Positions 1 to 7,420 of a stretch of DNA of 27,409 bases are shown here, one piece after another; position 1 is the first letter of the stretch, and every line of letters starts with the position of its first letter. The notes beneath the pieces were generated by a model. The model did not search any database. It was given only the letters and a program-made list of their open reading frames with translations, and was not told where the DNA came from. The DNA is from JADFNO01 sp965369945 (GTDB taxonomy: Bacteria > Planctomycetota > Phycisphaerae > Phycisphaerales > SM1A02): the NCBI GenBank assembly GCA_965369945.1, contig CBDUST010000021.1, positions 1 to 27,409 on the forward strand, read 5' to 3'. Both the position numbers and the translations under genes were made by a program.

Positions 1-52
1 GAGCGAGCGGCTGTTAACCGCTAGGTTGCTGGTTCGAGTCCAGCTCGGGGAG
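1..52 (+). tRNA. tRNA-Asn (GTT), 3' part only
   Basis: The window opens inside a tRNA. The anticodon arm is a perfect 5-bp stem (6-10 with 18-22) closing the loop CTGTTAA, so the anticodon at 13-15 is GTT, which reads Asn codons. A five-base variable region (23-27) leads to a perfect T-arm, GCTGG at 28-32 with CCAGC at 40-44, around the loop TTCGAGT. The 3' acceptor strand is 45-51 and the discriminator base is G52; CCA is not encoded. The 5' acceptor strand and most of the D-arm lie outside the window. Its position at the edge of a recombinase-rich region makes it a natural candidate for an integration target, but I could not find a second copy of its 3' end. Confidence 0.93.
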
Positions 53-58
53 CTTTCT

Positions 59-87
59 CGACCGTCGCGGAATTGCGGCGGTCGTTT
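59..87 (+). terminator. rho-independent terminator after tRNA-Asn
   Basis: A 10-bp stem (59-68 with 75-84, one G-T pair) closes the six-base loop GGAATT. It is followed directly by TTT at 85-87, and by TT and TTT within the next few bases. It lies seven bases after the tRNA end, as expected for a tRNA transcript terminator. Confidence 0.75.
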
Positions 88-213
88 GGTTTACAAGGTT
101 GGCTCTCGGTGGGCCAGCGGGCAGGATCGCCCAAAGCCGCGTCGCCGCGGGACTTTGCGGCCGGTCGGCTCGGCCGCCGCCGCTCTCCGTTTCGAAGTCC
201 ACATCTCGGGGTC

Positions 214-240
214 CGAGAGCAACCGTCAGGGTTGCTCTCG
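214..240. repeat. 11-bp perfect inverted repeat (hairpin)
   Basis: CGAGAGCAACC at 214-224 and GGTTGCTCTCG at 230-240 are exact reverse complements around the five-base loop GTCAG. No T-run follows, so it is not an obvious terminator. The right arm lies inside a 14-bp sequence that recurs directly at 306-319 without its own left arm. A role as protein-binding site or RNA hairpin is possible but unproven. Confidence 0.6.
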
Positions 241-579
241 CCGTCCGAGGCCAACCCTCTCGAACTCTCGCGCTCTCTGGTTGACAGACCCCCTGGGGTT
301 AACGGCAGGGTTGCTCTCGGGGTGCTTCGTTCGGCCGCCGCAGAATCCGCGGCGCTCTCGCGTTCGACACTGAGACGCGGGTCCGGGCTCCGAGTTTTCA
401 CATTCTCTGCAGCAGTGTTGATGCCCTCGTCGCTGCCGCTAGTCCCACCCAGCCTGCTACAGCTCTCGACGCCAAACGGCGCGCCCTGGCACCGATCAGC
501 GCGCCGTATGGCGACGCCGAGGCGAGGGCACCCGTGATTGCACGCCCGAAACGGCATATCGAGTCATCGTCGTGACATC

Positions 580-594
580 TGGCACAGTCTTCGC
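580..594 (+). promoter_or_regulatory. predicted sigma-54 (-24/-12) promoter of the cargo operon
   Basis: TGGCAC at 580-585 is a perfect -24 element. The GG (581-582) and GC (593-594) dinucleotides are separated by exactly ten bases, the spacing required by sigma-54 RNA polymerase. The -12 element reads TCGC rather than TTGC. Transcription would start near 605, just before the ribosome-binding site at 610-613 and the start codon at 622. The last gene of this operon (6180-7322) encodes an ATPase of the class that activates sigma-54 promoters, which makes the match more credible. The motif is seen in the sequence; activity is inferred. Confidence 0.55.
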
Positions 595-621
595 GTGAGG
601 TCAGTCACCGGAGATCAGACC

Positions 622-969
622 ATGAAGAACCGACAGCATGCACGCAAGACATCCCGGTCGCGCCGCTACGAGCGGACCTTCCGGGACATCCTCGAAGACA
701 CACGAGCCGCCGCAGCACGAGCTGCGTGGGCTCGAGCCGTCTCGGCCTCACACCTTCGGCATCTCGCTCGCGGGCAGGCTGTCGCAGCACTCACAGAAGT
801 AACGCTGAGAGCGCTGACGCGTGCGCTTCAGATTGCACCGGATCTCATCCGAATCACCATCGACGATGAGCACCAGGTCGGGCTGGTCAGCGTCGTGTGG
901 AACAGCGGCGCTCGTCTTCACCTGCCGGCAGATGCCCGCATTGGCGCGTGCAGGAGGCGTTCTGCATGA
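622..969 (+). CDS. small hypothetical protein, possible degenerate XRE-type HTH
   Basis: The product has 115 residues, taking ATG 622 behind GGAG at 610-613; the longer frame from 538 would place the start before the predicted promoter. I do not recognise the family. The N-terminus is basic (Lys/Arg/His-rich), followed by an Ala/Arg-rich helix. Residues of about 45-80 have the pattern S-x-L-x-x-L-x-x-G then T-L-R-A-L-x-x-A-L-x-I-x-P-D, which loosely resembles the recognition helix and following helices of Cro/CI-type regulators. It is the first gene of a five-gene operon behind a sigma-54-type promoter, and its stop overlaps the next start (ATGA). A DNA-binding accessory role is a guess. Confidence 0.6.
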   Translation: MKNRQHARKTSRSRRYERTFRDILEDTRAAAARAAWARAVSASHLRHLARGQAVAALTEVTLRALTRALQIAPDLIRITIDDEHQVGLVSVVWNSGARLHLPADARIGACRRRSA

Positions 970-1349
970 GCCTGATGATCACAGCTGACGACCTGTCCTC
1001 CGGGATGTTCGTAGCCGTCCATTCTCTTCGTACCGCACGGCGAATTCGGGTTCGCCCGCCAGACGACGCCGAGGCCGCTCTCGAACTCGATGATCTCACG
1101 CCCGTACCTGCATCGATCGGTGTCCCATTGAAAGTCATCGGCACCTCGTTGCCCTTCATCGCGTGCGCAATGCTGAGGCCGGGTGGAGGGCTCGATGGAC
1201 CTGTCATCATCGATCTCCGGTGCGTTCAGTTGAGCCGTTTGACGGCGGAATTCGTGACTGCGATTGAGGAGTTCACGTCGAGCGACGAGAAGGCTGAGCC
1301 ACCCAACGAAGGTGCACCGTCCCGACCAAGTCAGCACGAGCAACAGTAA
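966..1349 (+). CDS. hypothetical protein, second gene of cargo operon
   Basis: The product has 127 residues. ATG 966 overlaps the previous stop (ATGA), and AGGAGG lies just upstream, so translational coupling is likely. I do not recognise the family. The sequence is a small alpha/beta-like domain: an N-terminal part with a run of charged residues and DDAEAALELDD, then hydrophobic strands (PLKVIGTSLPFIACAML, GPVIIDLRCVQLS) and a helix. The Pro/Glu/Gln-rich end looks disordered. No catalytic motif, signal peptide or membrane segment is visible. It may work with the preceding small protein as a regulatory or adaptor pair for the large proteins downstream. Confidence 0.65.
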   Translation: MSLMITADDLSSGMFVAVHSLRTARRIRVRPPDDAEAALELDDLTPVPASIGVPLKVIGTSLPFIACAMLRPGGGLDGPVIIDLRCVQLSRLTAEFVTAIEEFTSSDEKAEPPNEGAPSRPSQHEQQ

Positions 1350-1370
1350 CCCCTAGCCGGACAGTACGAC

Positions 1371-2663
1371 ATGACAGACTCCACCAACCCATCGATTACG
1401 TGCCCAAGTTGTGGGACGGCCATCAAGCTGACCGAGACGTTGGCCGCGCCACTGCTAGAAGCAGAGAGATGCAAGCTGCGCGAAGAACATCGCAGGCGCG
1501 CCGACGCTCTGAGCCAACGGGAGCAGGCGCTGTGCGAACAACAGGAACAGACTGAGCGTGCTCAACTCGCTCTCGAGCAGGAGGTCAGTCGGCGCATCGA
1601 TGCAGAGCGAGAAGTCATCAGGCGCGAGGAGCGGGCGAAGGCATCGGAGGGAGTCGAAGCGGACCTCAAGTCTGCGCAGATGGCGGTCGCCGAAAAGGAG
1701 AAACAGCTCAGGGCCGCGCAGAAGGCCGAGCTCACGCTGAGACGTGACCGCGCGGCATTGGAGGACGAGAAGCGCGAGTTCGACCTGAAGCTCGCTCGGG
1801 CCCTTGATGCGGAAAGAGACAAGATCCGCGCGCAGACGAGGAAAGAAGACGAGGAAGCGACATGCTTGCGATTGGCGGAGAAGGAAGAAACGATCTCGCG
1901 CATGCGTCAGCAGATCGAAGAACTGCGCCGGCGAAGCGAGCAGGGATCGCAGGAGCTGCAGGGTGAAGTACAGGAGCGTGCCCTCGAGGCAACGCTCCGT
2001 GAGCGATTCCCCTTTGATCAGATCGAGCCGGTTCCGACCGGGCGCAGAGGAGCTGATGTTCTTCACCGCGTCCTTGGGGTCGACGGCCAAGTGTGCGGCA
2101 CGATCCTGTGGGAATCGAAGCGCACCAAGAACTTCAGTCAGGCGTGGCTGCCGAAGCTCCGAGATGATCAGCGCGAAGAACGGGCTGACTTGGCTGTGCT
2201 GATGACCGAGGCGCTCCCAAACGGCCTCGATATATTCGGCGAAATCGACGGCGTATGGGTGACCTCGCGCGCTTGTGCGATGCCTCTCGCCGCGGTACTG
2301 CGACACGCACTCATCGAGTCAGCAACGACGCGGAGAGCGTTTGAAGGCCAGAAGGGAAAGATGGAGCGTCTGTATGAGTACCTGACAGGACCGCAGTTCC
2401 GTCAGCGCATCGAGGCGATCATTGACCCTGTTGTCACGATGCAGAATGAACTGGACGCGGAAAAACGCGCGATGCTTCGTCTGTGGGCTAGGCGAGAGAA
2501 GCAGATTGAGCGGCTGCTGGTTGGCTCGGCCGGTCTCCACGGCGACCTGCAGGGGATTGCGGGCACGAGCCTTTGCTCGATTGAGAAGCTCGAACTCCCC
2601 GGGCTCGTGCACGACACCGAGCCGAGTGAGGACGTTGGCAGCGGATCGCAGAGCGCGGCGTGA
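1371..2663 (+). CDS. DUF2130-type coiled-coil protein with nuclease-like fold
   Basis: The product has 430 residues. The order is: an N-terminal CPSC knuckle (residues 11-14) that could be half of a zinc-binding pair, a long charged coiled coil (about 25-210), and a C-terminal domain matching the DUF2130 pattern I know. That pattern here includes ERFPFDQIEPVP, GADV (D229), CGTILWESKRTK (E248 and K250), then the KLRDDQ and GVWVTSR segments. D229 followed by ExK at 248-250 fits a PD-(D/E)xK nuclease-like core, to which this family has been related; its function is not established. It begins 21 bases after gene two, so it belongs to the same transcript. The start ATG 1371 has only a weak ribosome-binding site. 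Confidence 0.88.
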   Translation: MTDSTNPSITCPSCGTAIKLTETLAAPLLEAERCKLREEHRRRADALSQREQALCEQQEQTERAQLALEQEVSRRIDAEREVIRREERAKASEGVEADLKSAQMAVAEKEKQLRAAQKAELTLRRDRAALEDEKREFDLKLARALDAERDKIRAQTRKEDEEATCLRLAEKEETISRMRQQIEELRRRSEQGSQELQGEVQERALEATLRERFPFDQIEPVPTGRRGADVLHRVLGVDGQVCGTILWESKRTKNFSQAWLPKLRDDQREERADLAVLMTEALPNGLDIFGEIDGVWVTSRACAMPLAAVLRHALIESATTRRAFEGQKGKMERLYEYLTGPQFRQRIEAIIDPVVTMQNELDAEKRAMLRLWARREKQIERLLVGSAGLHGDLQGIAGTSLCSIEKLELPGLVHDTEPSEDVGSGSQSAA

Positions 2664-2679
2664 CTGCGGGCTGGATTGG

Positions 2680-2699
2680 CCCCCGTGCCGGGGTCCTTT
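2680..2699 (+). terminator. weak GC hairpin with short T-run before the STAND-like gene
   Basis: CCCC at 2680-2684 can pair with GGGG at 2690-2693, followed by TCCTTT. It lies in the 59-bp gap between the DUF2130 and STAND-like genes. The stem is only four to five bp, so it may attenuate rather than end transcription. Confidence 0.25.
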
Positions 2700-2722
2700 A
2701 GAATGTGCGGACTGAGGTACAG

Positions 2723-5700
2723 ATGACCACAATGAGCAGTGAGGTACTCTCGGAGCTACGCTTGGGCCTTGCTCGTGCAGAGGTTGGCCTCTGGATTGGC
2801 CCAGATGCCCGTCTGAGCGAGGCCGCAGAGTCACTCGCCACCCAGGATTGGCTGGGAGTCTGGGCCGACACGGAGGATTCAGAACTTGCTGATCTGATTC
2901 GCCAGCGAGCGGGAGACAATCGTCTTCTCGTCGAGGTGCCTGAGCGGCTGGATGACGTTCTCGGCGAACGCTACTCGATCGCCGAGATCCGCCCGTACTT
3001 CTACCTAGCGGGTAAGGTCGGTGTACCCGCCTCAAGCAACAGGGCGGCCCGACGAAGATCCCGGGACGAGAAGATTGAGCAAGTGCATCGTCTCGGAAGA
3101 GGGGTGCTTGTTCTTTGGGGGTACGATGATGGAGAGAGGCTCTCAGATGCGATTGAGAGCATCCTGGGCCTTGCTCCCAACCCGCGGCTGATCCTAGTCG
3201 CCGGCGTGTCCGGTGAACTGCTTGAGTCGGTCATCGCTCGTCTTCCAAGCGACGCAGCCGAGGCCGCCTTGGTACGGCTCCGTAGCTGCACGCCTTCCTT
3301 ACCGGAGCTACTTGCAGAAGTCGCCAGGCTGCCGACAGATGTTGACGTAGCACCGTCACTTCGTGTAGGCCAAGCGTCCGTTCCGCTTGTTGATCTACTG
3401 CGACGCGAACCGCCGATCGATCAGGACTTTGCACTGATCACAGAACGCGATCTTGGCCAACCATCTGAACAAGAGGATCTGGAGGAACTCTTCCTCAGAT
3501 TGCTGAGTGGCAAGTCCGAGCCTTGGCGCGCATTCGCTCACGGGCTGCATTGGCGGCGGGCATTGCCGCACGGACAAGCCATCGAGTCGGCACTGTCGGA
3601 AGTCCGCGCCGGTACCCACGACATCGTCTCGATCGACGTGCCGGCGGAGCCCGGGTCTGGCATCACTACCGCGCTGCGCTTGGCGTCGTTCGAGGCCGCG
3701 CTGACCGGCGTTCCGGCACTCCTTCATCGAGGTGAGACTGCGCTCGACTACGACAGGCTGCGGGTCTTCCTGCATGATCTGTTCCAACGACCTGAACTGG
3801 GACCCCGCGATCAGCGCGAACCGGTTCTTCTGGTTTTTGATGCTCCGAGCACGCTTGTTGATACCCAGGACGTTCTTGCAGATCTACCGGCCAGACTTGC
3901 ACGCGATGGGATCCATGCAGCCCTTGTTCGCGTACTGCCGGTGCTACAGGAAGAGGAGTCTACGCCGCGAAGGCGGCAGGCCGGCGCGGCACGATGTCAC
4001 GTTCGATCGATGCCGGCACTTTCGGCCAGCCTCACTACCGAGCAGCAAGCTGACTTGGCGAATTGGGTAGGCAGACTAAGCGAACGGATCAACTTTCACA
4101 CGGTCGCAGACTCTATCGATGCGATTCGTCATTGGAGCCTCGATACGAATCGCGTGCCGCTGTTGTTGTGCCTCTACTTCATCTTGCGTGATAGGTATAG
4201 CGCCGCCTCTGCACTTGGCGCACATCTCGTGCGGCGCGTTGCTAGTCATCTGGAGCTGGCCCGGGCACCGGAAAGAGACTCTGCGGCCAGCGATCGCCCG
4301 CTCACTTCAGCACAAGTAGCGCAGGCGATCAAGGATCTCTCCGCTGGATTGGGCTCGGGCCGCCACCCTGAACCGAGCGTTGGCGCGGATGACGTTGGCT
4401 CAATACTCGTCGTCCTGTCGGCGCTCGGTTGCCTCGGCGCGATGATACCTCGCATTGTGCTGACGGATGTGTGCGACGTCCACTGCGACGTTGCTCAGAA
4501 GGTCTTGCTGGAATTGAGTCGGGTGGATCTGTCAAAAGTGCCCAACTTTGATCCGGGTGCTGGTGCCTCATCGCACCTGGCTCCTGCTGGGCTCTACAGC
4601 AGCGTGGAGAGCGTCGCGCTCAGGCACGCTGCCTACGGCCGACTCATACTTGAGTGGCTGGCGAGCGACGCAGGCGAAAGTGATCGCCAACTGCTAGCTT
4701 CGAGCGAAGGGGTTGCCCGCGATGTGATTCGGATTGCACGGGAAAACTACCTCTCGACAGCGGGAAGTGCTCGGCTTTCTGAGTACCCGGTGGAGATCTT
4801 GGAACCAATCCTTCGACGGCTCAAGCCGCAGGATCAACATGTGCGGTTTGCCGAACAAATAGCAACGTCGTACCTGCGCTTACAGAAGCGAACACGAAGA
4901 GGGCGGCCTGGTTTGGCGCAGTTCCAGTGGCAGAATACCGCATTGCTCCGACAAGCGTTCGAGTGGATCGATGATGCGGTGATTCGCCAGAGCGCACCAC
5001 TTCTGCATGGGCGTGGAATGACCACGTACAAGTCGTGCTCGGAGTTTCTGCCTATTGCGCAACAACGGCAGATGTATGAGTCAGCGGTGGGCGACTTCAG
5101 CCCTGCTATTGACATCGCGCGTGAGGAAGCGACTGAACATCCGGCGAACATCATCACGTCGCTTGGATTACTGTATCTCGGCTGGGCTGAACGGGAGAAA
5201 AATGCTGGTTTCCATGAGCGCTGGGAACAACTGGATCGCAAGGTGGAAGACACGCTTCGGCTTGGCCTCGCTGAACGCGGCGACAATCCGTACGCCGCCT
5301 TCGGATTATCGCGGTATTTGGTAGGAAGAGTTCGCAGTACTACTTCGCAGACATCTGCCCCGGGGGTAGACACGTGTGCCACGGTTGCAGCGGACCTATC
5401 AGAGGCGCTCGAGCTGCTGTCCATGCCACCGGAGGCGTTCTTTGAAGACGAATGGAACGAGCTCAGAGTGGATGCGATCGGGTTGCTGCGAGGTGATCAG
5501 ATGCTTCACATGGTCAAGGAACTCCAGCGAAGCAAGAACGACCTCGGCTTTGCTCTCGAAGCGCTGGCAGCGATGAATGGCGACATTCCTCTGGAGCCGC
5601 GAACGGATGCGGAAGAGGTGCGTGCCATCCGGGATGCAGCGAGAGTACTGCATCTTGCCGAAGAGGATCCGCGTATCGTGCCATCCAGCTTCGGCAATCT

Positions 5701-6178
5701 CCTGCGATACGCTGTGTTCTCTTCAGATCCAGATCGGATCAAAACGGCGGCGTACACAGAACGGTACGATCGGATTTCACAACTCGTAGGGACGAATCAT
5801 CTTGATCAGCCTACCTTACGATTCGACCACGCAATGTTGGCGTTTCAGGTGCATCACTTCGAAGAAGCGTCTGAGTCGTTTGCGTTTCTTCGTCAGAGGA
5901 AGCTCTTCTTTGAGGTGCCGCGCGAACGAAGCTGTATCTTCGCGCGAGACCCGAGCTCATTCGAGCCGCAGCTTGTTCATGTGCGTGTCGTGTCTTCTGC
6001 TGACCTCTCTGGAAAGGGTTGGTGTCGCGTTGATCACCCCATTCGCTATCGCGACCCAATCCCGTTCTCCGTCAGGAGCTTCCGGAGCCGTGGCAAGTCG
6101 ATCATCGTTGGGGCGAGCACTACAGCGTACTTGATGCTCAACCCGGCGGGTCCCTTCGCGGAACCGGAGGCGCGCTGA
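2723..6178 (+). CDS. large STAND-like P-loop protein, possible SIR2-like N-terminus
   Basis: The product has 1151 residues if it starts at ATG 2723, which follows GAGG at 2714-2717; GTG 2705 is an alternative with no good site. Residues 1-205 contain GLWIGPDARL, then RPYFYLAGKVG and VLVLWGYDDGERLSDAI. This order recalls degenerate SIR2-like domains fused to STAND ATPases, but the catalytic residues are not evident. A P-loop follows: EPGSGITT (about 309-316), in which the usual Lys is Ile, and PVLLVFD as Walker B (about 367-373). An all-helical region then leads to a C-terminal stretch (about 870-1060) that looks like degenerate helical repeats. The context, between a nuclease-like protein and an AAA+ ATPase one base downstream, suggests a sensor or effector of a conflict system. 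Domain names are tentative. Confidence 0.75.
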   Translation: MTTMSSEVLSELRLGLARAEVGLWIGPDARLSEAAESLATQDWLGVWADTEDSELADLIRQRAGDNRLLVEVPERLDDVLGERYSIAEIRPYFYLAGKVGVPASSNRAARRRSRDEKIEQVHRLGRGVLVLWGYDDGERLSDAIESILGLAPNPRLILVAGVSGELLESVIARLPSDAAEAALVRLRSCTPSLPELLAEVARLPTDVDVAPSLRVGQASVPLVDLLRREPPIDQDFALITERDLGQPSEQEDLEELFLRLLSGKSEPWRAFAHGLHWRRALPHGQAIESALSEVRAGTHDIVSIDVPAEPGSGITTALRLASFEAALTGVPALLHRGETALDYDRLRVFLHDLFQRPELGPRDQREPVLLVFDAPSTLVDTQDVLADLPARLARDGIHAALVRVLPVLQEEESTPRRRQAGAARCHVRSMPALSASLTTEQQADLANWVGRLSERINFHTVADSIDAIRHWSLDTNRVPLLLCLYFILRDRYSAASALGAHLVRRVASHLELARAPERDSAASDRPLTSAQVAQAIKDLSAGLGSGRHPEPSVGADDVGSILVVLSALGCLGAMIPRIVLTDVCDVHCDVAQKVLLELSRVDLSKVPNFDPGAGASSHLAPAGLYSSVESVALRHAAYGRLILEWLASDAGESDRQLLASSEGVARDVIRIARENYLSTAGSARLSEYPVEILEPILRRLKPQDQHVRFAEQIATSYLRLQKRTRRGRPGLAQFQWQNTALLRQAFEWIDDAVIRQSAPLLHGRGMTTYKSCSEFLPIAQQRQMYESAVGDFSPAIDIAREEATEHPANIITSLGLLYLGWAEREKNAGFHERWEQLDRKVEDTLRLGLAERGDNPYAAFGLSRYLVGRVRSTTSQTSAPGVDTCATVAADLSEALELLSMPPEAFFEDEWNELRVDAIGLLRGDQMLHMVKELQRSKNDLGFALEALAAMNGDIPLEPRTDAEEVRAIRDAARVLHLAEEDPRIVPSSFGNLLRYAVFSSDPDRIKTAAYTERYDRISQLVGTNHLDQPTLRFDHAMLAFQVHHFEEASESFAFLRQRKLFFEVPRERSCIFARDPSSFEPQLVHVRVVSSADLSGKGWCRVDHPIRYRDPIPFSVRSFRSRGKSIIVGASTTAYLMLNPAGPFAEPEAR

Positions 6179-6179
6179 G

Positions 6180-7322
6180 ATGAGTCCGCGACCCGATGCT
6201 GACGAGCCTGATTGGGATGCTTTGGGCCTTATAGGCACGTGCGAGGCAATGCGCACGGTCAAGGACTTGGTCATCAAGTTTGCTTGCTCACCAGAGCCCC
6301 TTCTTATCACTGGGCCACCTGGGACTGGGAAGGAAAACGTTGCGAGCGCATGTCACCATCTGTCGCATCGCCGGAATGGCCCGTTCGTGTGCGCGCAGAT
6401 AAGTGGATTCTCAGAGACGCTTGTTGAATCAGAGCTTTTCGGGCATGTGACGGGGGCGTTTTCGGGAGCAGAGCGCAACAGAGTTGGTCGACTGGAGGAG
6501 GTCGCAGACGGGACGCTCTTCCTCGACGAGATTGGCACGCTGAGCCTTGCTGTACAGGTGAAGCTCCTTCGGGTGTTGCAGGAGAAGGCATTCCAGCGAG
6601 TGGGTGAAAATCAGCAGCGCACGTTGAGTGCACGGGTCATTTCCGCGACGAACGAAGATCTCCAACGCGCCATTGCAGAAGAGCGATTCCGGAAAGATCT
6701 ATACGCACGCTTTGCCGTTCTGAGGATCGCGCTTCCACCGCTGGCTCTTCGAGGCGGCGACATCGAGCTACTTGCGGACTCCTTCTTAAGGGAGTCCGCT
6801 CGCAAGGAAGGAAAACGACTCAGGCGGCTCACGGAGCATGCATTGGCAAAGCTCCGGTCGCACGAATGGCCTGGGAATGTACGAGAACTGCAATCCGTCA
6901 TCGCGCAGGCTACCGCCATGGCAGATGGTCGAGAGACCGATCTGACCCAGGACCTCATCGAGTTTGACGAGGTGCTGCTCGGAAGCGCTGGCAAGCCGGC
7001 GGAAGCAGGTTCGTCGGCGACGGCGACCGAGGTAATCGCGCAGATCGTCGTGGACGATCTGCTCAAGGGTGTGGTTCCGTTGAATGGGCTACAGCCGAGG
7101 GCGAGGGAGTTGGGCCCTTTGGTCGACAGCCTCGTCAACGGTATAGCCGAGGGTCTCCGGCTGTTCCTGGACACGGGGCCCGGGGAACAACTCTTGAGGA
7201 ATCAGGGACGTCGAGAGGTGCTCGCGAGACTCGGTCTTGCAAAACGTCAAGGAGGGAATGAGCGCGAGTTCTTCATGAGGGTCCGTGCTGCTGCGAAGCA
7301 GGTCGTGGACAATGCGAGTTAG
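6180..7322 (+). CDS. sigma-54-activator-type AAA+ ATPase without receiver domain
   Basis: The product has 380 residues. The AAA+ domain starts almost at once and has every landmark of bacterial enhancer-binding proteins: Walker A GPPGTGKE (45-52), the L1 loop GAFSGA (92-97; family consensus GAFTGA), Walker B TLFLDE (112-117), arginines in RFRKDLYAR (169-177) and WPGNVREL (230-237). There is no N-terminal receiver, GAF or CARF domain. The last 110 residues lack a recognisable Fis-type helix-turn-helix, although the basic end (REVLARLGLAKR) might bind DNA. The gene begins one base after the STAND-like stop, with GGAGG about ten bases upstream. It may activate the sigma-54-type promoter at 580, or use the fold for another signalling task. 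Confidence 0.88.
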   Translation: MSPRPDADEPDWDALGLIGTCEAMRTVKDLVIKFACSPEPLLITGPPGTGKENVASACHHLSHRRNGPFVCAQISGFSETLVESELFGHVTGAFSGAERNRVGRLEEVADGTLFLDEIGTLSLAVQVKLLRVLQEKAFQRVGENQQRTLSARVISATNEDLQRAIAEERFRKDLYARFAVLRIALPPLALRGGDIELLADSFLRESARKEGKRLRRLTEHALAKLRSHEWPGNVRELQSVIAQATAMADGRETDLTQDLIEFDEVLLGSAGKPAEAGSSATATEVIAQIVVDDLLKGVVPLNGLQPRARELGPLVDSLVNGIAEGLRLFLDTGPGEQLLRNQGRREVLARLGLAKRQGGNEREFFMRVRAAAKQVVDNAS

Positions 7323-7341
7323 CGCTGATCGCGATAATCGA

Positions 7342-7377
7342 GCCTAGAGGTAGGCCCCTGATGCAGGGTGCCAGGGG
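7342..7377 (+). terminator. tandem small hairpins after the cargo operon
   Basis: GCCTA (7342-7346) pairs perfectly with TAGGC (7351-7355), and CCCCTG (about 7355-7360) pairs with CAGGGG (about 7372-7377). They lie between the end of the AAA+ gene and the next module. No long T-run follows, so termination is plausible but not strong. Confidence 0.3.
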
Positions 7378-7420
7378 TATCGCGGAAACGGCGAGCCCGC
7401 CGTAACATGCCCACCGATCA

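Larger units (their letters stand above)
53..579. other. non-coding region after the tRNA, rich in CTCTCG motifs and tRNA-like repeats
   Basis: I see no convincing gene here. Open frames exist on both strands, but those running into the tRNA give the stretch GLEPAT or DSNQQPSG, which is the usual artefact of translating a tRNA antisense. The region does hold structure. There is an 11-bp perfect inverted repeat (214-224 / 230-240), an exact 14-bp direct repeat CAGGGTTGCTCTCG (227-240 and 306-319), and many further copies of CTCTCG. There is also a segment at 298-315 that matches 15 of 18 bases of the tRNA at 13-30. It could be old attachment-site debris or a regulatory region upstream of the cargo operon. 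Confidence 0.55.

Noticed and set aside
281..310. TTGACA at 281-286 as a -35 box
   Set aside because: No acceptable -10 box lies 16-18 bases downstream, and the nearest gene is 300 bases away.
14..557. Minus-strand open frames ending in GLEPAT and DSNQQPSG
   Set aside because: These peptides are the well-known product of translating a tRNA on the wrong strand; they overlap the tRNA-Asn and its terminator and have no other support.
2672..2802. Repeated CTGGATTGGCCC before and inside the STAND-like gene
   Set aside because: A single short repeat (about 12 bp) that encodes similar peptides (GWIGPRAG, LWIGPDAR); it may be a small duplication but nothing else supports a function.
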